Assembly: GCF_904849725.1 (NCBI RefSeq)
Contig: NC_058524.1
Coordinates: forward strand, 489,435,763-489,499,762
Length of the DNA: 64,000 nt
Source of the DNA: Hordeum vulgare subsp. vulgare
Taxonomy: Eukaryota; Streptophyta; Magnoliopsida; Poales; Poaceae
Direction of reading: 5' to 3'
The notes under the pieces were generated by a model, which saw nothing but the letters and a program-made list of their open reading frames with translations, did no database searches and had not been told where the DNA came from. Made by a program: the position numbers and the translations under genes. Shown one piece after another: positions 1 to 11,226 of this stretch. Position 1 is the stretch's first letter; the number at the start of each line of letters is the position of its first letter.

Positions 1-439
1 TTTCTTATGTTCCCGGAGATCCGTAACTCCGATTGGGCTCAAATTTTAACACGATTTTTATCTGGATATTAGCTCTCTTGCCGCAAACAAAGGACACCAA
101 CGGCCTTACGGGGTGTCCATAAGACAGGCTGGCGCACCCTACACCCAGGGCGCGCCCCTATGGCTTGTGGGCCCCTCGGGCACCGCCTTCTCTTGATTCC
201 ACTTCCCAAAATTCACAAATATTCCAAAATAAATCTTTGTAAGTTTTTATCTCGTTTGGACTACGTTTGATATGGATTTTCAGCGAAACAAAAAACATGC
301 AACAAAAAGACACTGCCACTGGGAACTGGATCAATATGTTAGTCCCAAAAATAGTATAAAAGGTTGCCAAAAGTATATGAAAGTTGTAGAATATTGCCAT
401 GAATACTTCATAAGTTATAGATACATTGGAGACGTATCA
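1..439 (-). repeat. 3' LTR (partial) of the 1-7647 element
   Basis: The right edge is GTATCA at 434-439, the reverse complement of the LTR start TGATAC. The sequence parallels the right-hand LTR up to 7647. The window starts inside this LTR, so its U5 end and the outer target duplication are not visible. Confidence 0.85.
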
Positions 440-456
440 GCATCTCCAAGCTTAAT
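440..456 (-). other. Polypurine tract of the 1-7647 element
   Basis: On the minus strand the bases next to the 3' LTR read as a purine-rich stretch containing AAGCTTGGAGATGC. This is the plus-strand priming site expected immediately upstream of a 3' LTR. The same motif, with GGGG in place of GGAG, recurs several times inside the element. Confidence 0.65.
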
Positions 457-2015
457 TTCTGCTCGTCCTCGAGTAGGTAAATGATAAAATAAATAATTTA
501 TTAAGTGTGAATGCTAGCATGTGCACAAGTTGATCAATGATAATTCCAATCACTTTTTCTAGCATCAAAATAAACCATAAACAATAGCTCAACTCGTAAA
601 ACTCCTCCTCATCAAGTAACAAGCTATTCACAGGTTAAACTATATAGCGGGAAGTTTCTTGAAAACTAACAAACCATATTCCTAGTCATTGAACAATTGC
701 AAATCATTTTATTTTCAGGAAGGGTCTATGTAAGAGCATTGATTAAGAAAATTCCACATACTCAACTATCATATAGCCTTCCGTGATTATTGCCACTCAG
801 AGCATATTTTTAGAACAAATAGCATCCATCGAACACGCAGAAAGATAGGGGCTTAATGTTTCGCCTCCCAACTTATTTATCATGTAGATAATTATCAATA
901 ATAATAATTCATGATCAAATCTATTTGTGTGGATATATATGTCTAGATCATTCCCCAACACATGACGCTTGCCAAGAGAAAAAGGCAAAATATAGGAAGT
1001 GGTGAAGAGCACCATGACTCTTGCATAAAGGTAAGTACTAGAAAGTAAAACATAGGCCCTTCGCAGAGGGAAGCAAAGGTTGTCATTCGCTTTTTTGTTT
1101 TTCGATGTGCAAACCCTTAATGCAAAGGAACGTCACGTTATATTGCCCTTTGTGACAACAACCTTTATTATGCAGTCCATCGCTTTTATTTCTTTACCAT
1201 CACAAGTTCGTACAACACTTATTTTCCCTTACAATAAAAGATCTTGCATATTTAGGAGCAATATTTATTGCTTTTTGCACCGATGAGAACTTACTTGAAG
1301 GATCTTAGTTAATCCATAGGTAGGCATAGTGGACTCTCATGGAAAACTGGTTTAAGGGTGTTTAGATGCACAAGTAGTATTTCTACTTGGTGCGGGGTTT
1401 TTGGCTAGTATGAGGTGGAAGCAGGCACCACATGTTGAAGGATCCATAACAATATAACTTCTATACAAATATACCAAAAAATAACTCATTAAGTTGTCTT
1501 CCTTGTCAAATTTTAACTATTTTGCTCGAGTTTGAAAATAACTAATAACCCCACAACCATAAAAGATGTCCAAGATAGTATAATTATATGTGGAATCTCT
1601 CTTCCTTCAATATTATTTCATGAATTGTTCAAGTGACCAATGTGTTGTTTGCTAACTTTCAATAAATTTTACCACCTATACTTATTATGTGTGAAGTCAT
1701 TACTCCTCATGGGATAAGTATATGAAGAATAATTAATCTCACATTTATGATACTCAATTCAATCAACCATTTACTCATAGGATAAAAGTGAAGCTCGAAA
1801 GTAAATGACAAAACTACTCCAAAACATATAAGTGAATATCAATCAGTAGTAAAAAAAGTTAAGTACTTATGTGAGTACTTTCTCTCTCTCTCAATAAAGA
1901 TTTTCATATCTGAGTTTTTTATTTAAACATCAAGAATAATAAAAATAGCACTCCATGAATAGGATGCATCTAGCGAATGAATAAAAATTTAGGCTCAACA
2001 TAGGCTAACCGATAA

Positions 2016-2200
2016 TTGTTGATGAAGAGAGAAGGGGTGTGTGGCATCCCCAAGCTTAGATGCTTGAGACTTCTTGAAATATTTACTTGTGGTGCCTTGG
2101 GCATCCCCAAGCTTGAGCTTTTGTATCTCGTTCAATCATATCATATCATGGTTTCACCTATTCTCAAAAACTTTGTCCACACAAAACTCAAAAAGAACTC
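2016..2200 (-). repeat. Internal PPT-like module, copy a
   Basis: The module contains two GCATCCCCAAGCTT motifs about 65 bp apart (near 2044 and 2101), followed by a conserved tail with CACACAAAACT. It matches copies b (2745-2945) and c (5295-5490) of the same element and the regions near 58740-58880 and 63750-63960. Confidence 0.65.
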
Positions 2201-2744
2201 GTGAGATAGGTTAGTACACATAAAAATAAATCAACACTTCATGTGCTGCCAATACAAGTTGCAGAATAATCTTCAAACATCGTCTACTATTTACTATCGT
2301 TTCCACAATTCATATCTACCAATATTGGCTATGGAAACTAGAGGATAAGTATATAACAAAATCATGACAGCAATCTGTCCAAACAGAACAGTCTATTGGA
2401 ATTTATGACAACAATTTACTTCTGCAACTCAAAAAATTATTACAATTTAGGAAATACTATAAAATTTATATGACAACGCTATGTACAAATTTCAAAAATT
2501 TGTATGATCCAGTAAAATATGAAAATTCAAACACTACAACACCAGTTTCTCTTTTTGACACAGCACACATCAAACATGCAATGCAAGCATCCTAATGCAA
2601 TTCTTGGAAATTTTTATTGAAAAATACTATTATAAATAACACCTAACAGATAGCAACTAAATAAAATGATTCTCCAAGCAAAACTCATATTATATGATGA
2701 TTAAAATATAGCTCTAAGTAAGATTACCGATAGCATTAGAGACG

Positions 2745-2945
2745 AAAGAGCGGATGCTTCCGGGGCATCCCCAAGCTTAGGCACTTTTGTATTCCATGGA
2801 TATTATCTTGGGGGTGACTTGGGCATCCCCAATATTAGGTTCTTGTCACTCCTTGTTCTCCTCATATCGATGTCTCACCCAAAACTTGAAAACTTCAATC
2901 ACACAAAACTTAACGGAACTTCGTGATCAGGGTCAGAGTAATAAG
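2745..2945 (-). repeat. Internal PPT-like module, copy b
   Basis: Paired CATCCCCAA motifs near 2764 and 2824 are followed by the same CACCCAAAACTTGAAAAC and CACAAAACTTAAC tail as the other copies. It diverges visibly from copies a and c. Confidence 0.6.
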
Positions 2946-3524
2946 GATAGATCATTCACTTAGGTAATGTCAAGACAAGATTCATAATTGTTACCACATT
3001 ATAAATACTGTATTATATCATTCCCATAATTTATATTACTGAATATAAGCTATGTGAACACTAAAATAAGCATACTCTGCATGCAAAACAGAATCTGTTA
3101 AAAACATAACAATCCGTGAAGATCTGTAGTATATCCATACTTCCATGTCTCTAACAATTCTGAAAAATTAGTAAAACCAGAATAATTTGTATATAAAGGT
3201 TGTGTAAAAATTACATATCATTATCACGCTCCACTGAAAAATGAAAAGTTCTGTACTGGAGTAAAAAGTTTCTGTTTTGATTCAACATCAATTCTACTCA
3301 TCTTGTGAGTCATCCCAAAGGCTTTACTTGGCACTTTATTGAAATAGAAGAGACAAAACATGATTAATACAGTATATTAATATGTGAACTCATAAAAACA
3401 TAAGGTAAAAGTGTTGGGTTGTCTCCCAACAAGCACTTTTCTTTAATGCCATTTAGTTAGGCATGGTTATTTCGATGATGGTCTTCCAAGCCTAATTCCG
3501 ATGATAATTTTATTCATACTCTAA

Positions 3525-3670
3525 AAGATATAAGTGAAGTTCATATAGAATTCTAAAATTAATATTGATCAACCAATATACAAGGTCAAAATATATAAGC
3601 GAAGCACTCGAAGCATTCTATAAGGCCATAGGATTTAAGTGAAGCACAAAGAGCATTCTACAAAGCCATA
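3525..3670. repeat. Degenerate minisatellite, units of roughly 40 bp
   Basis: Repeated variants of GATTTAAGTGAAGCACAAAG followed by AGCATTCTA occur here and resume after the inserted solo LTR at 5109-5200. The array was therefore continuous before the WHAM-like insertion. Confidence 0.55.
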
Positions 3671-5103
3671 TGATACGTCCATTTTGCATCATGCTTCTGT
3701 GTTGATATTTATCGCTTTATGGGCTGTTATTACACTTTATGGCACAATACTTATGCCTTTTCTCTCTTATCTTATAAGGTCTACATGAAGAGGGAGAATG
3801 CCGGCAGCTGGAATTCTGGTCTGAAAAAGGATCAAGTTTGAGATACCTATTATGCGCAACTCCAAAAGCCATGAAAATCAACGAGGAATTATTTTGGATT
3901 TTATAAAAAATACTGGGCGGAAGAAGTACTCGAGGGGAGCCACCTGGGTGGCTTGTGGGCCCCCTGTTACCCCTCCGGCTCCCGTCTTCTGCTATAAGGA
4001 GGGTTTCATTCCAGAAAAAAATCACGAGGAGGCTTTTCGGAAGAGACTCTGGCAGGGCCGTCCTGCCGGGGAAACTTCCCTCTCGGAGGGGGAAATCATC
4101 GCCATCGTCATCACCAACACTCTCTCATTGTAGGGGACTCATCTCCATCAAGATCTTCATCAACACCATCTCATCTCCAAACCCTAGTTCATATCTTGTA
4201 ACCAATCTCCGTCTCGCGACTCCGATTGGTACTTGTAAGGTTGCTAGTAGTGTTAATTACTCTTTGTAGTTGATGCTAGTTGGATTACTCGGTGGAAGAT
4301 TATATGTTCAGATCCTTAATGCTATTCAATACCTCTCTGGTCATGAACATAATTATGCTTTGTGAGTAGTAACTTTTGTTCCCGAGGACATGGGATAAGT
4401 CTTGCCATATGTAGTCATGTGAATCTGGTATTCGTTCGATATTTTCATGTTGTATGTTGTCTTTCCTCTAGTGATGTTATGTGAACGTCGACTACATGAC
4501 ACTTCACCATTATTTGGGCCTAGAGGAAGGCATTGGGAAGTAATAAGTATATGATGGGTTGCTAGAGTGATAGAAGCTTAAAACCTAGTTTATGCGTTGC
4601 TTCGTAAGAGGCTGATTTGGATCCACTAGTTTAATGCTATGGTTAGACTTAGTCTTAATTCTTCTTTTGTAGTTGCGGATGCTTAAGAGAGGGGTTAATC
4701 ATAAGTGGGATGTTTTTCCATGTAAGGGCAGCAACCAAGCACCGGTCCACCCACATATCAAAATATCAAAGTAGCGAACGCGAATCATATGAACATGACG
4801 AAAACTAGTTTGACAGAAATTCCCATGTGTCCTCGGGAGCGCTTTACCTCATATAAGAGTTTGTCCAGGATTGTCCCTTGTTACAAAAGGGATTGGTCCA
4901 TCTTGCTACACCTTTGTTACTATTGGTACTTGCTACTCGCTACGAATTATCTTATCACAGAACAATCTCTTACCGATAATTTCAGTGCCTGCAGAGAATA
5001 CCTTGATGAAAACCACTTGTCAGTTCCTTCTGCTGCTCGTTGGGTTCGACACTCTTACTTATCAAAAGTACTATGATAGATCTCCTACACTTGTGGGTCA
5101 TCA
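3671..5103 (+). mobile_element. WHAM-like solo LTR with perfect 5-bp TSD
   Basis: The 1433-bp segment starts with TGATACGTCC and ends with GGGTCATCA. It is flanked by identical CCATA copies at 3666-3670 and 5104-5108. There is no internal retrotransposon domain or second LTR, so this is one LTR left after LTR-LTR recombination. The first 200 bp match my memory of the Triticeae WHAM gypsy LTR. Reading frames of 60-104 codons inside it are not credible genes. Confidence 0.88.
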
Positions 5104-5108
5104 CCATA

Positions 5109-6087
5109 CTCAAAAGATTTAAGCGAAGCACAAAGAGCATTCTACAAACCATAATAAAAAGTTTTAAGTGAAGCGCATGAAGCATTCTATAAATCAATGA
5201 AGTACTATGCATACTAGAAGGGTGCACAAAAGGAGACACATATCATGTGAACAAGACAAAAACTGAGTTATACTGATAATTGTTGAAGAATAAAGATGGG
5301 ATGCCTTTTGTGTCATCCCCAAGCTTCGATGCTTGAGCCTCCTTGAAAATTTTACTTAGAGTGTCTTAGGAATCCCCAAGCTTGAACTCTTGTCTCTGTG
5401 TATTATTCTTTTATGGATAACTCCTCGATCTTCGAACACTTCATTCACACAAAACTTAACAAAACCCATGTGAGATCCGTTAGTATAATAAAGCAAAATA
5501 CTACTTTAACTACTGTTGTCAACTCATTCCAAATTCATATTAGCATTATATCTACTGTAGTCCAACTTCCCATGGTTCATATCCCCTGGTACTCCCATAG
5601 ATTCATGAAAATAAGAGAACAATGCATAGAAAATGGAATCTGTCAAAAACAGGACAATCTGTAGCAATCTGGAAACTTCGTATACTTCATACCCCCCGTG
5701 CACTACAGTCAAAGTTTCTGTTTTTGCACCGCACAAAGCAAACAAGCTATATAATCATCCTAAAACCAATTGTTGGCCCATTATTTTTATAATACAATGG
5801 ATATATACAAGGGGATAATTATTTTTGAGAATCTTCCATGACAAATTCTACATTGTTTCCATGAGCATGAACACAAGTGTTCAAAGTCGGCCCTCACTTC
5901 TCTAATGCACAACCTTCCAATCACTTCTTTTTTTGAAAACTTCTCGGGCATAAGAGGCAAGTAATTATTTTTGTATTTTTCATTTTTTTTGTTTCACCCA
6001 CAACTAAATAAATAAAAAAGGGAAAACAAAATCTACTTAGTGAAGAATGCAAACAAGCACACACGAGAATATCAACCCCAAGTTATA
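5109..6087 (-). other. 5' leader and residual internal region of the 1-7647 element
   Basis: In element orientation this runs from the primer-binding site into the interior. It holds the resumed minisatellite (5109-5200), PPT-like module copy c (5295-5490) and AT-rich leader sequence. The gag expected here from the relative at 56081 is missing, so the copy has lost its coding region. I see no gene. Confidence 0.55.
5295..5490 (-). repeat. Internal PPT-like module, copy c
   Basis: Paired CATCCCCAAGCTT and AATCCCCAAGCTT motifs near 5315 and 5370 are followed by the conserved CACACAAAACTTAACAAAAC tail. This is the third copy of the module in one element. Confidence 0.6.
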
Positions 6088-6089
6088 CC

Positions 6090-6107
6090 TCCCCGGCAAC
6101 TGCGCCA
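6090..6107 (-). other. Primer-binding site, tRNA-Asp type
   Basis: On the minus strand this reads TGGCGCAGTTGCCGGGGA. From memory that is one base from the complement of the plant tRNA-Asp 3' end used by Athila-lineage gypsy elements. It sits 10 bp inside the 5' LTR edge at 6118. Confidence 0.7.
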
Positions 6108-6117
6108 GAAAAGAGCT

Positions 6118-7647
6118 TGATAATCCCCAAGTGCAAGGAATCATCATAGAAATTTCCAAAGGTGCAAGTTATAAGTGTGGAGTGTTGAACCCACAAGGAT
6201 CTAAACGTAAGATCAATATTCTCTCAAGTCCTATCTGCCATTGATACAACTCTACGTACACCGAACGTTTGCTTCCAACTAGGAACGAGAAATAAAACTA
6301 CGTTGTGGGTATGAAGAGAATAGCTTTGCATGACATTGGAGAACGAAAATATGAAAATAGGTGTTGTTATCATAACGTTAGAATATATTACAATATATTA
6401 TAGATAGCAAGTGTGGAATAATGATGGGTCGGTGTGCGGAATTGTCCTAGGCAATTGTTAACAAGATCGGTAATCATTATTGCAATTTTATAAGAGGGAG
6501 AGGCATAAGCAAACATACTTTCTCTACTTGGATTATATGCACTTATGATTGGAACTCTAGGAAGCATCCACAACTGCTAAAGATCATAAAGGTAAAACCC
6601 AGCCATAGCATTAAAGCTTCAAGTCCCCTTTATCCCATATGCAACAACCCCCTTACTCGGGTTTATGCTTCTGTCAGTCAAGCAACCCACTATAAGCGAA
6701 TCATGAACGTATTGCAACACACTACATTGGGAATCCTTTACGTGTACACGACACGGAAGGCACAATAGGACAACACTAAAATAAACATACAACTCAAACC
6801 AATCTAGATCATCAATCAACCCAAAGTACAAAACAAATCTACTCAAAACATCATAGGATGGCAACACATCATTGGATCATAATATGTGGCGTAAAGCACC
6901 ATGTTCAAGTAGGGGATTACATCGAGGTGCGGGAGAGTGGATCGCTGAAAGAAGATGAGGATGGTGATGAAGAAGATGATGTTGATGAAGATGATCATCG
7001 CAAGGATGGTGTCCCCGGTGGCACTCCGGTACCACCGGGAGAGAGGGGGAGAGGGTCTCCCCCTTGTGCCTCCTCCTCCATGGCCTCACCCCAAGGTGGG
7101 GAGAGGTTCTCCTTCTAGTACCTGGCCTCCATGGTGGTGGAGGGGCGAGAGCCTCTCCGAGATTGGATATCTCTCTCTGTTTCCTTCTGTTTCTGCATTC
7201 CACATTCTGGTTTTTCACCGTTCCTCATATTGCCGGAGGTGCGTAACTCCGATTGGGCTTAAATTTTAACATGATTTTTATTCAGATATTAGCTTTCGTG
7301 AGGCAAAATAAGGGCACCAATTGCCTTACGAGGTGACCACAAGACAACCTGGCGCGCCCTGCCCCCAGGGCGTGCCCCTATGGCTTGTGGCCCCCCTCGG
7401 GCACTGCGTTCTGTTGATTCCACTTCCCAAAATTCACAAATATTCCAAAAAAATCTCCGTAAGTTTTTATCTCGTTTGGAATTTGTTTTATATGGATTTT
7501 CTGCGAAACAAAAAACATGCAACAAACAGGAACTCGCACTAGGCACTTGATCAATATGTTAGTCCCAAAAATAGTATAAAAATTGTCAAACGTATATGAA
7601 AGTTGTAGAATATTGGAATAAATTATAGATACGTTGGAGGCGTATCA
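6118..7647 (-). repeat. 5' LTR of the 1-7647 element
   Basis: The 1530-bp LTR has plus-strand edges TGATAATCCCC on the left and CGTATCA on the right. The right flank GCGTG (7648-7652) should be one TSD copy; its partner lies outside the window. A GC-rich stretch around 6950-7170 gives spurious reading frames on both strands. Confidence 0.85.
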
Positions 7648-7652
7648 GCGTG

Positions 7653-8875
7653 TCAGCTAATAACACATGGGGGATTATTCGAGGGATTACCGCCACTGCA
7701 TGCTTATGTATGTCCCAAACATATGTATGACGTTAGTGTTGTGTCTTGTTTTAAATATTCAATGCATGACTTTGATACTTGGGTGTGGCAACTACCTCAC
7801 CAAATGGGCAATGCCACATACAAAGGCTCATTCCATGAAGTGTGTCGCAATGACTGCCCTACCCCCCTACCACCACCCAACCCACCACTTCGAGGCGCGT
7901 CAAACTATTTTTATGTAGTAAACACGGGACATATGAGTTTGTGTTTAAATTAGAAAAGGTTCATATATAATTCAAAAAATTGTACGTCAATTGAGTTCCT
8001 AGGAATTCGTAGGGGAAATTATATGTGCCATAAATGGGGTTCACGCTTAGACCCCATGCAATAAATGGTATGAAATCTCAAACATCGTGGAGTCGTGGAA
8101 AATACTAAAATATTGGGTTTTAGATAGCCCAGACGAACACATTGAAGTAAATGCAAAACTTAGCTGAAATTCATGAAAATTTGCATTATGTTTCATGATA
8201 TATATGACGACAGTATTCTATGATATTTTTTGGCCAAATGCAAGTCAAGTTTTTTATATACTTGTCTTACAAACATATTGAAGGTTGGGACACACAATTG
8301 TCATATCACCCAAATATTCTATATAGGACTACTTGCATGTGTCCTATCAACTTACAAACATATTGACAATATTCAATGCAAACGATTAAAGTATTTATGT
8401 TGTGTGCATTAGCCCAAAAATAGTTTATGTACCACTACGACCCTGCGTGTCGTGTCAGTGGTTGTGAGTTGATAGGACACATGTAAGCAGTCCGCTGCTT
8501 AGACTGGCCGGGAGGCATGCGAGAAGGTATGTAAGTCGACAGTACGCGCGAGAGCAGGGTGATGGGCTGGCTCACCAAGAGACGTGCGAGCAGGTATCTG
8601 AATTGACGGGATGCATGCGAGAAGTCCTCTGCACATGCTCACCTGGAGATCTGCGAGTGGTGGTGTGAAATAATGGCAGGCATGCAATAAGACCGCTACG
8701 CAGCCTCACTCGGAGGCGAGTCATTTAACCACCTCCCACCTAGCTCCCAAACACTCCGTATTAACTGTGCAAGTGCCGCTGGTTATAACAGGCATCTGCA
8801 CTCCCAACTCTCTCCACACATCGCCTTCATCCTCTCTTCAGTTCCTAGTCGTAAATGCTTTTGGAAATGTATTAG
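7653..8875. other. Unassigned low-feature sequence
   Basis: I recognise no transposon end or protein here. It holds an inverted repeat (8325-8355 with 8464-8494), a possible TATA-like TTATAACA near 8781, and a CT-rich stretch before an ATG at 8876. Together with 35500-36000 it is probably the locus as it stood before the copia element inserted at 9383. Confidence 0.4.
8325..8494. repeat. 31-bp-arm inverted repeat (hairpin)
   Basis: The left arm 8325-8355 and the reverse complement of the right arm 8464-8494 match at 27 of 31 positions by eye, sharing a core of CATGTGTCCTATCAACT. The loop is 108 bp. This could be a decayed MITE or a chance remnant. I found no flanking TSD that settles it. Confidence 0.6.
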
Positions 8876-9199
8876 ATGGCGACCAAGCGCACCATCAGAG
8901 GGAGAGGTGATGCGGGGTTTGAAACCAGGGTCGGCCTCGCACCTAAGCATCTCTTGATGTTGGGTGACGTGGTTTCCCTCCCCGCTGATAAGGTCTCGGG
9001 CGGCCAGAAGCACAGCTAAGACATCACAAGCCCCATCGTGCATTCCCAGCAGGAGGCGGTCTTGCACAGAGACAACTATGCCCTATGCGATGACCACTCC
9101 ACCGACGACAACTCCGACAACTCCGACGACGACAATTCTTACATTCATGGAGAACTGGATAGGCATGTTAATAATTCATCTAAGGTCATAGCGATTTAA
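8876..9199 (+). pseudogene. Uncharacterised 108-codon frame broken by one TAA
   Basis: An ATG at 8876 opens a frame that stops at TAA (9017-9019) after 47 codons, then continues in the same frame to TAA at 9197-9199. The first half is basic and glycine/arginine-rich near its start. The second half has a strongly acidic patch of alternating Asp, Asn and Ser. A TATA-like TTATAACA lies about 90 bp upstream, followed by a CT-rich leader, which is gene-like. I do not recognise the protein. It could be a broken small gene, a gene fragment carried by an unknown transposon, or a chance frame. Confidence 0.35.
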
Positions 9200-9377
9200 T
9201 GCCTGATCTGTACAAATGATCATGTTGCTAATTATTCATCTAGGAATACTAACTGTGCTAATAATTTCCAAAAATATTTTAGAATCGATCTGGATGGCCT
9301 ACATATATGATTACATGTACCCCCTATATAAAAAAATAATGGATAATATCATTTAGATCACTACTTTAGTGATATAG
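9200..9377. other. Unassigned AT-rich flank of the copia insertion
   Basis: Nothing recognisable occurs before the GGAGT target duplication at 9378-9382. Confidence 0.4.
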
Positions 9378-9382
9378 GGAGT

Positions 9383-11207
9383 TGTTGGGGAACGTTGCAT
9401 GAGAAACAAAAAACTTCCTACGCACACGAAGACCTATCATGGTGATGTCCATCTACGAGAGGAGATTTGGATCTACGTACCCTTGTAGATCGCACAGCAG
9501 GAAGCGTTAAGGAATGCGGTTGATGTAGTGGAACGTCTTCACGTCTCTCGATCCGCCCCACGAACCGTCCCACGAACAGACCTGTGATCCGACCCACGAT
9601 CCGTTCCTATCTAGTGCTGAACGGACGGCACCTCCGCGTTCAGCACACGTATAGCTCGACGATGGTTTCGGCCTTCTTGATCCAGCCAGCAAGACGGATA
9701 AGTAGATGAGTTCTTTGGCAGCATGACGGTGCTCTGTTGGCGGTGATGATCTACTCTTGCAGGGCTTCGCTCGAGGTCCGCAGCAATCCGATCTAGAGGT
9801 AAAACTATGTGGTCTAGGGTTGAGTTGCACGTGGGAAAAGTTGTCTCAAATCAGCCCTAAATCACCACTATATATAGGAGGGAGGGGAGGAGGCTTGCCT
9901 TGAGGGCCAAGCCCTCAAGGGTGCGCCGGCCAGGAGGAGAGGAGGAATCCTACTCCAATTAGGATTGGAAAGTGAAGTCTTTCTCTTCCTTCCCACCTCC
10001 CCCTTTTTGTCCTTTCTCTTTGTTTTTTCTTCTCTTGGCGCCAACGCCTTCTTGGGATGTCCCACCAGCCCACTAAGGGCTGGTGCGCCACCCTAAAGCC
10101 ATTGGGATCCCTCCGGGTGGGTTTCCCCCCTCTCAGTGAACTTTCGGAACCCATTCGTCACTCCCGGTACAATGCCGGTAATGCCCGAAAACTTTCCGGT
10201 AACCAAATGAAACCATCCTATATATCAATCTTTGTTTCCGGACCATCCCGAAAACCGTCGTGACGTCCGTGATCTCATCCGGGACTCTGAACAACATTCG
10301 GTAACCACACATATAACTCAACTACACTAAAACATCATCGAACCTTAAGTGTGCAGACCCTGCAGGTTCGAGAATTATGTAGACATGCCGCGAGGCAGCC
10401 CTCGGTCAATATCCAGTAGCGGGACGTGGATGCCCATATTGGATCCTACATATTTTCCGAAGATCTTATCGGTTGAACCTCAGTGTCAAGGATTCATATA
10501 ATCTCGTATTTCATTCCCATGGTCCTTCGGTATGTTACTTGCCCGAGCGAGATTTGATCGTCGGTATCCACATACCTATTATAATCTCATTACCGGCAAG
10601 TCTCTTTACTCGTTCTGTAATAAAAGATCCCATGACTTACACTTAGTCACATTGCTTGAAAGGCTTGTGTGATGTTGTATTACCAAGTGGGCCCCGAGAT
10701 ACCTCTCTGTCACACGGAGCGCCAAATCCCAGTCTTGATCCATACTAACTCAACGGACACCTTCGGAGATACCTGTAGAACACCTTTATAGTCACCTAGT
10801 AACGTTGCTACGTTTGTTGCACACAAGGTATTCCTCCGGTGCGAGTGAGTTATATGATCTCATGGTCATAGGAACAAATACTTGACACGCAGAAAACAAT
10901 AGCAATAAAATGACACGATCAATATGCTACGTATATAATTTGGGTCTTGTCCATCACATGATTCTCCTAATGATGTGATCCCGTTATCAAGTTACAACAC
11001 TTGCCTATGTCCAGGAAACCTTGACCATCTTTCATCAACGAACCAGTCAAATAGAGGCTCACTAGGGACAGTGTGTTGTCTATGTATCCACACATGTATT
11101 TAAGTTTCCAATCAATACAATTGTAGCATGGATAATAAATGATTATTATGAACAAGGAACTATAATAATAACTAATTTATTATTGCCTCTAGGGCATATT
11201 TCCAACA
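9383..11207 (-). repeat. 3' LTR of the copia element
   Basis: The 1825-bp LTR reads TGTTGGGG at its left edge and CATATTTCCAACA at its right edge on the plus strand. It is closely similar to 33684-35494 throughout. One visible indel is near 9428: a 14-bp segment is missing from the other LTR. Confidence 0.93.
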
Positions 11208-11226
11208 GTCTCCCACTTGCACTTTA
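11208..11226 (-). other. Polypurine tract of the copia element
   Basis: On the minus strand the bases adjoining the 3' LTR read AAGTGCAAGTGGGAGAC. This is the purine-rich priming site typical of the BARE1/Angela group. Confidence 0.7.

Larger units (their letters stand above)
457..3670 (-). other. Non-coding 3' internal region of the 1-7647 element
   Basis: This AT-rich stretch has no supported gene. It carries two copies of a module with paired CCCCAAGCTT motifs (near 2016-2200 and 2745-2945). Around 3418-3470 it has sequence matching, in reverse, the post-gag boundary seen at 58190-58220 (GTTGGGAGGCAACCC type). Short reading frames here have no protein-like composition. It corresponds to the spacer that follows gag and protease in the plus-strand relative at 58157-60228. 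Confidence 0.6.
1..7647 (-). mobile_element. Sabrina-like gypsy LTR retrotransposon, non-autonomous, left end outside window
   Basis: Two direct repeats in minus orientation (1-439 and 6118-7647) start on the minus strand with TGATACG and share long stretches. An example is the block around 235-340, matched around 7465-7570. A tRNA-Asp-type primer-binding site lies just left of the right-hand repeat and a polypurine tract lies just right of the left-hand one, so the element reads right to left. The internal part is about 4.2 kb once the inserted solo LTR is removed, and I found no gag, protease, reverse transcriptase or integrase in it. It therefore looks like a coding-deficient relative of the gag-protease element at 54301. 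The Sabrina/Athila-lineage name is from memory of the LTR start and needs a database match. Confidence 0.85.
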
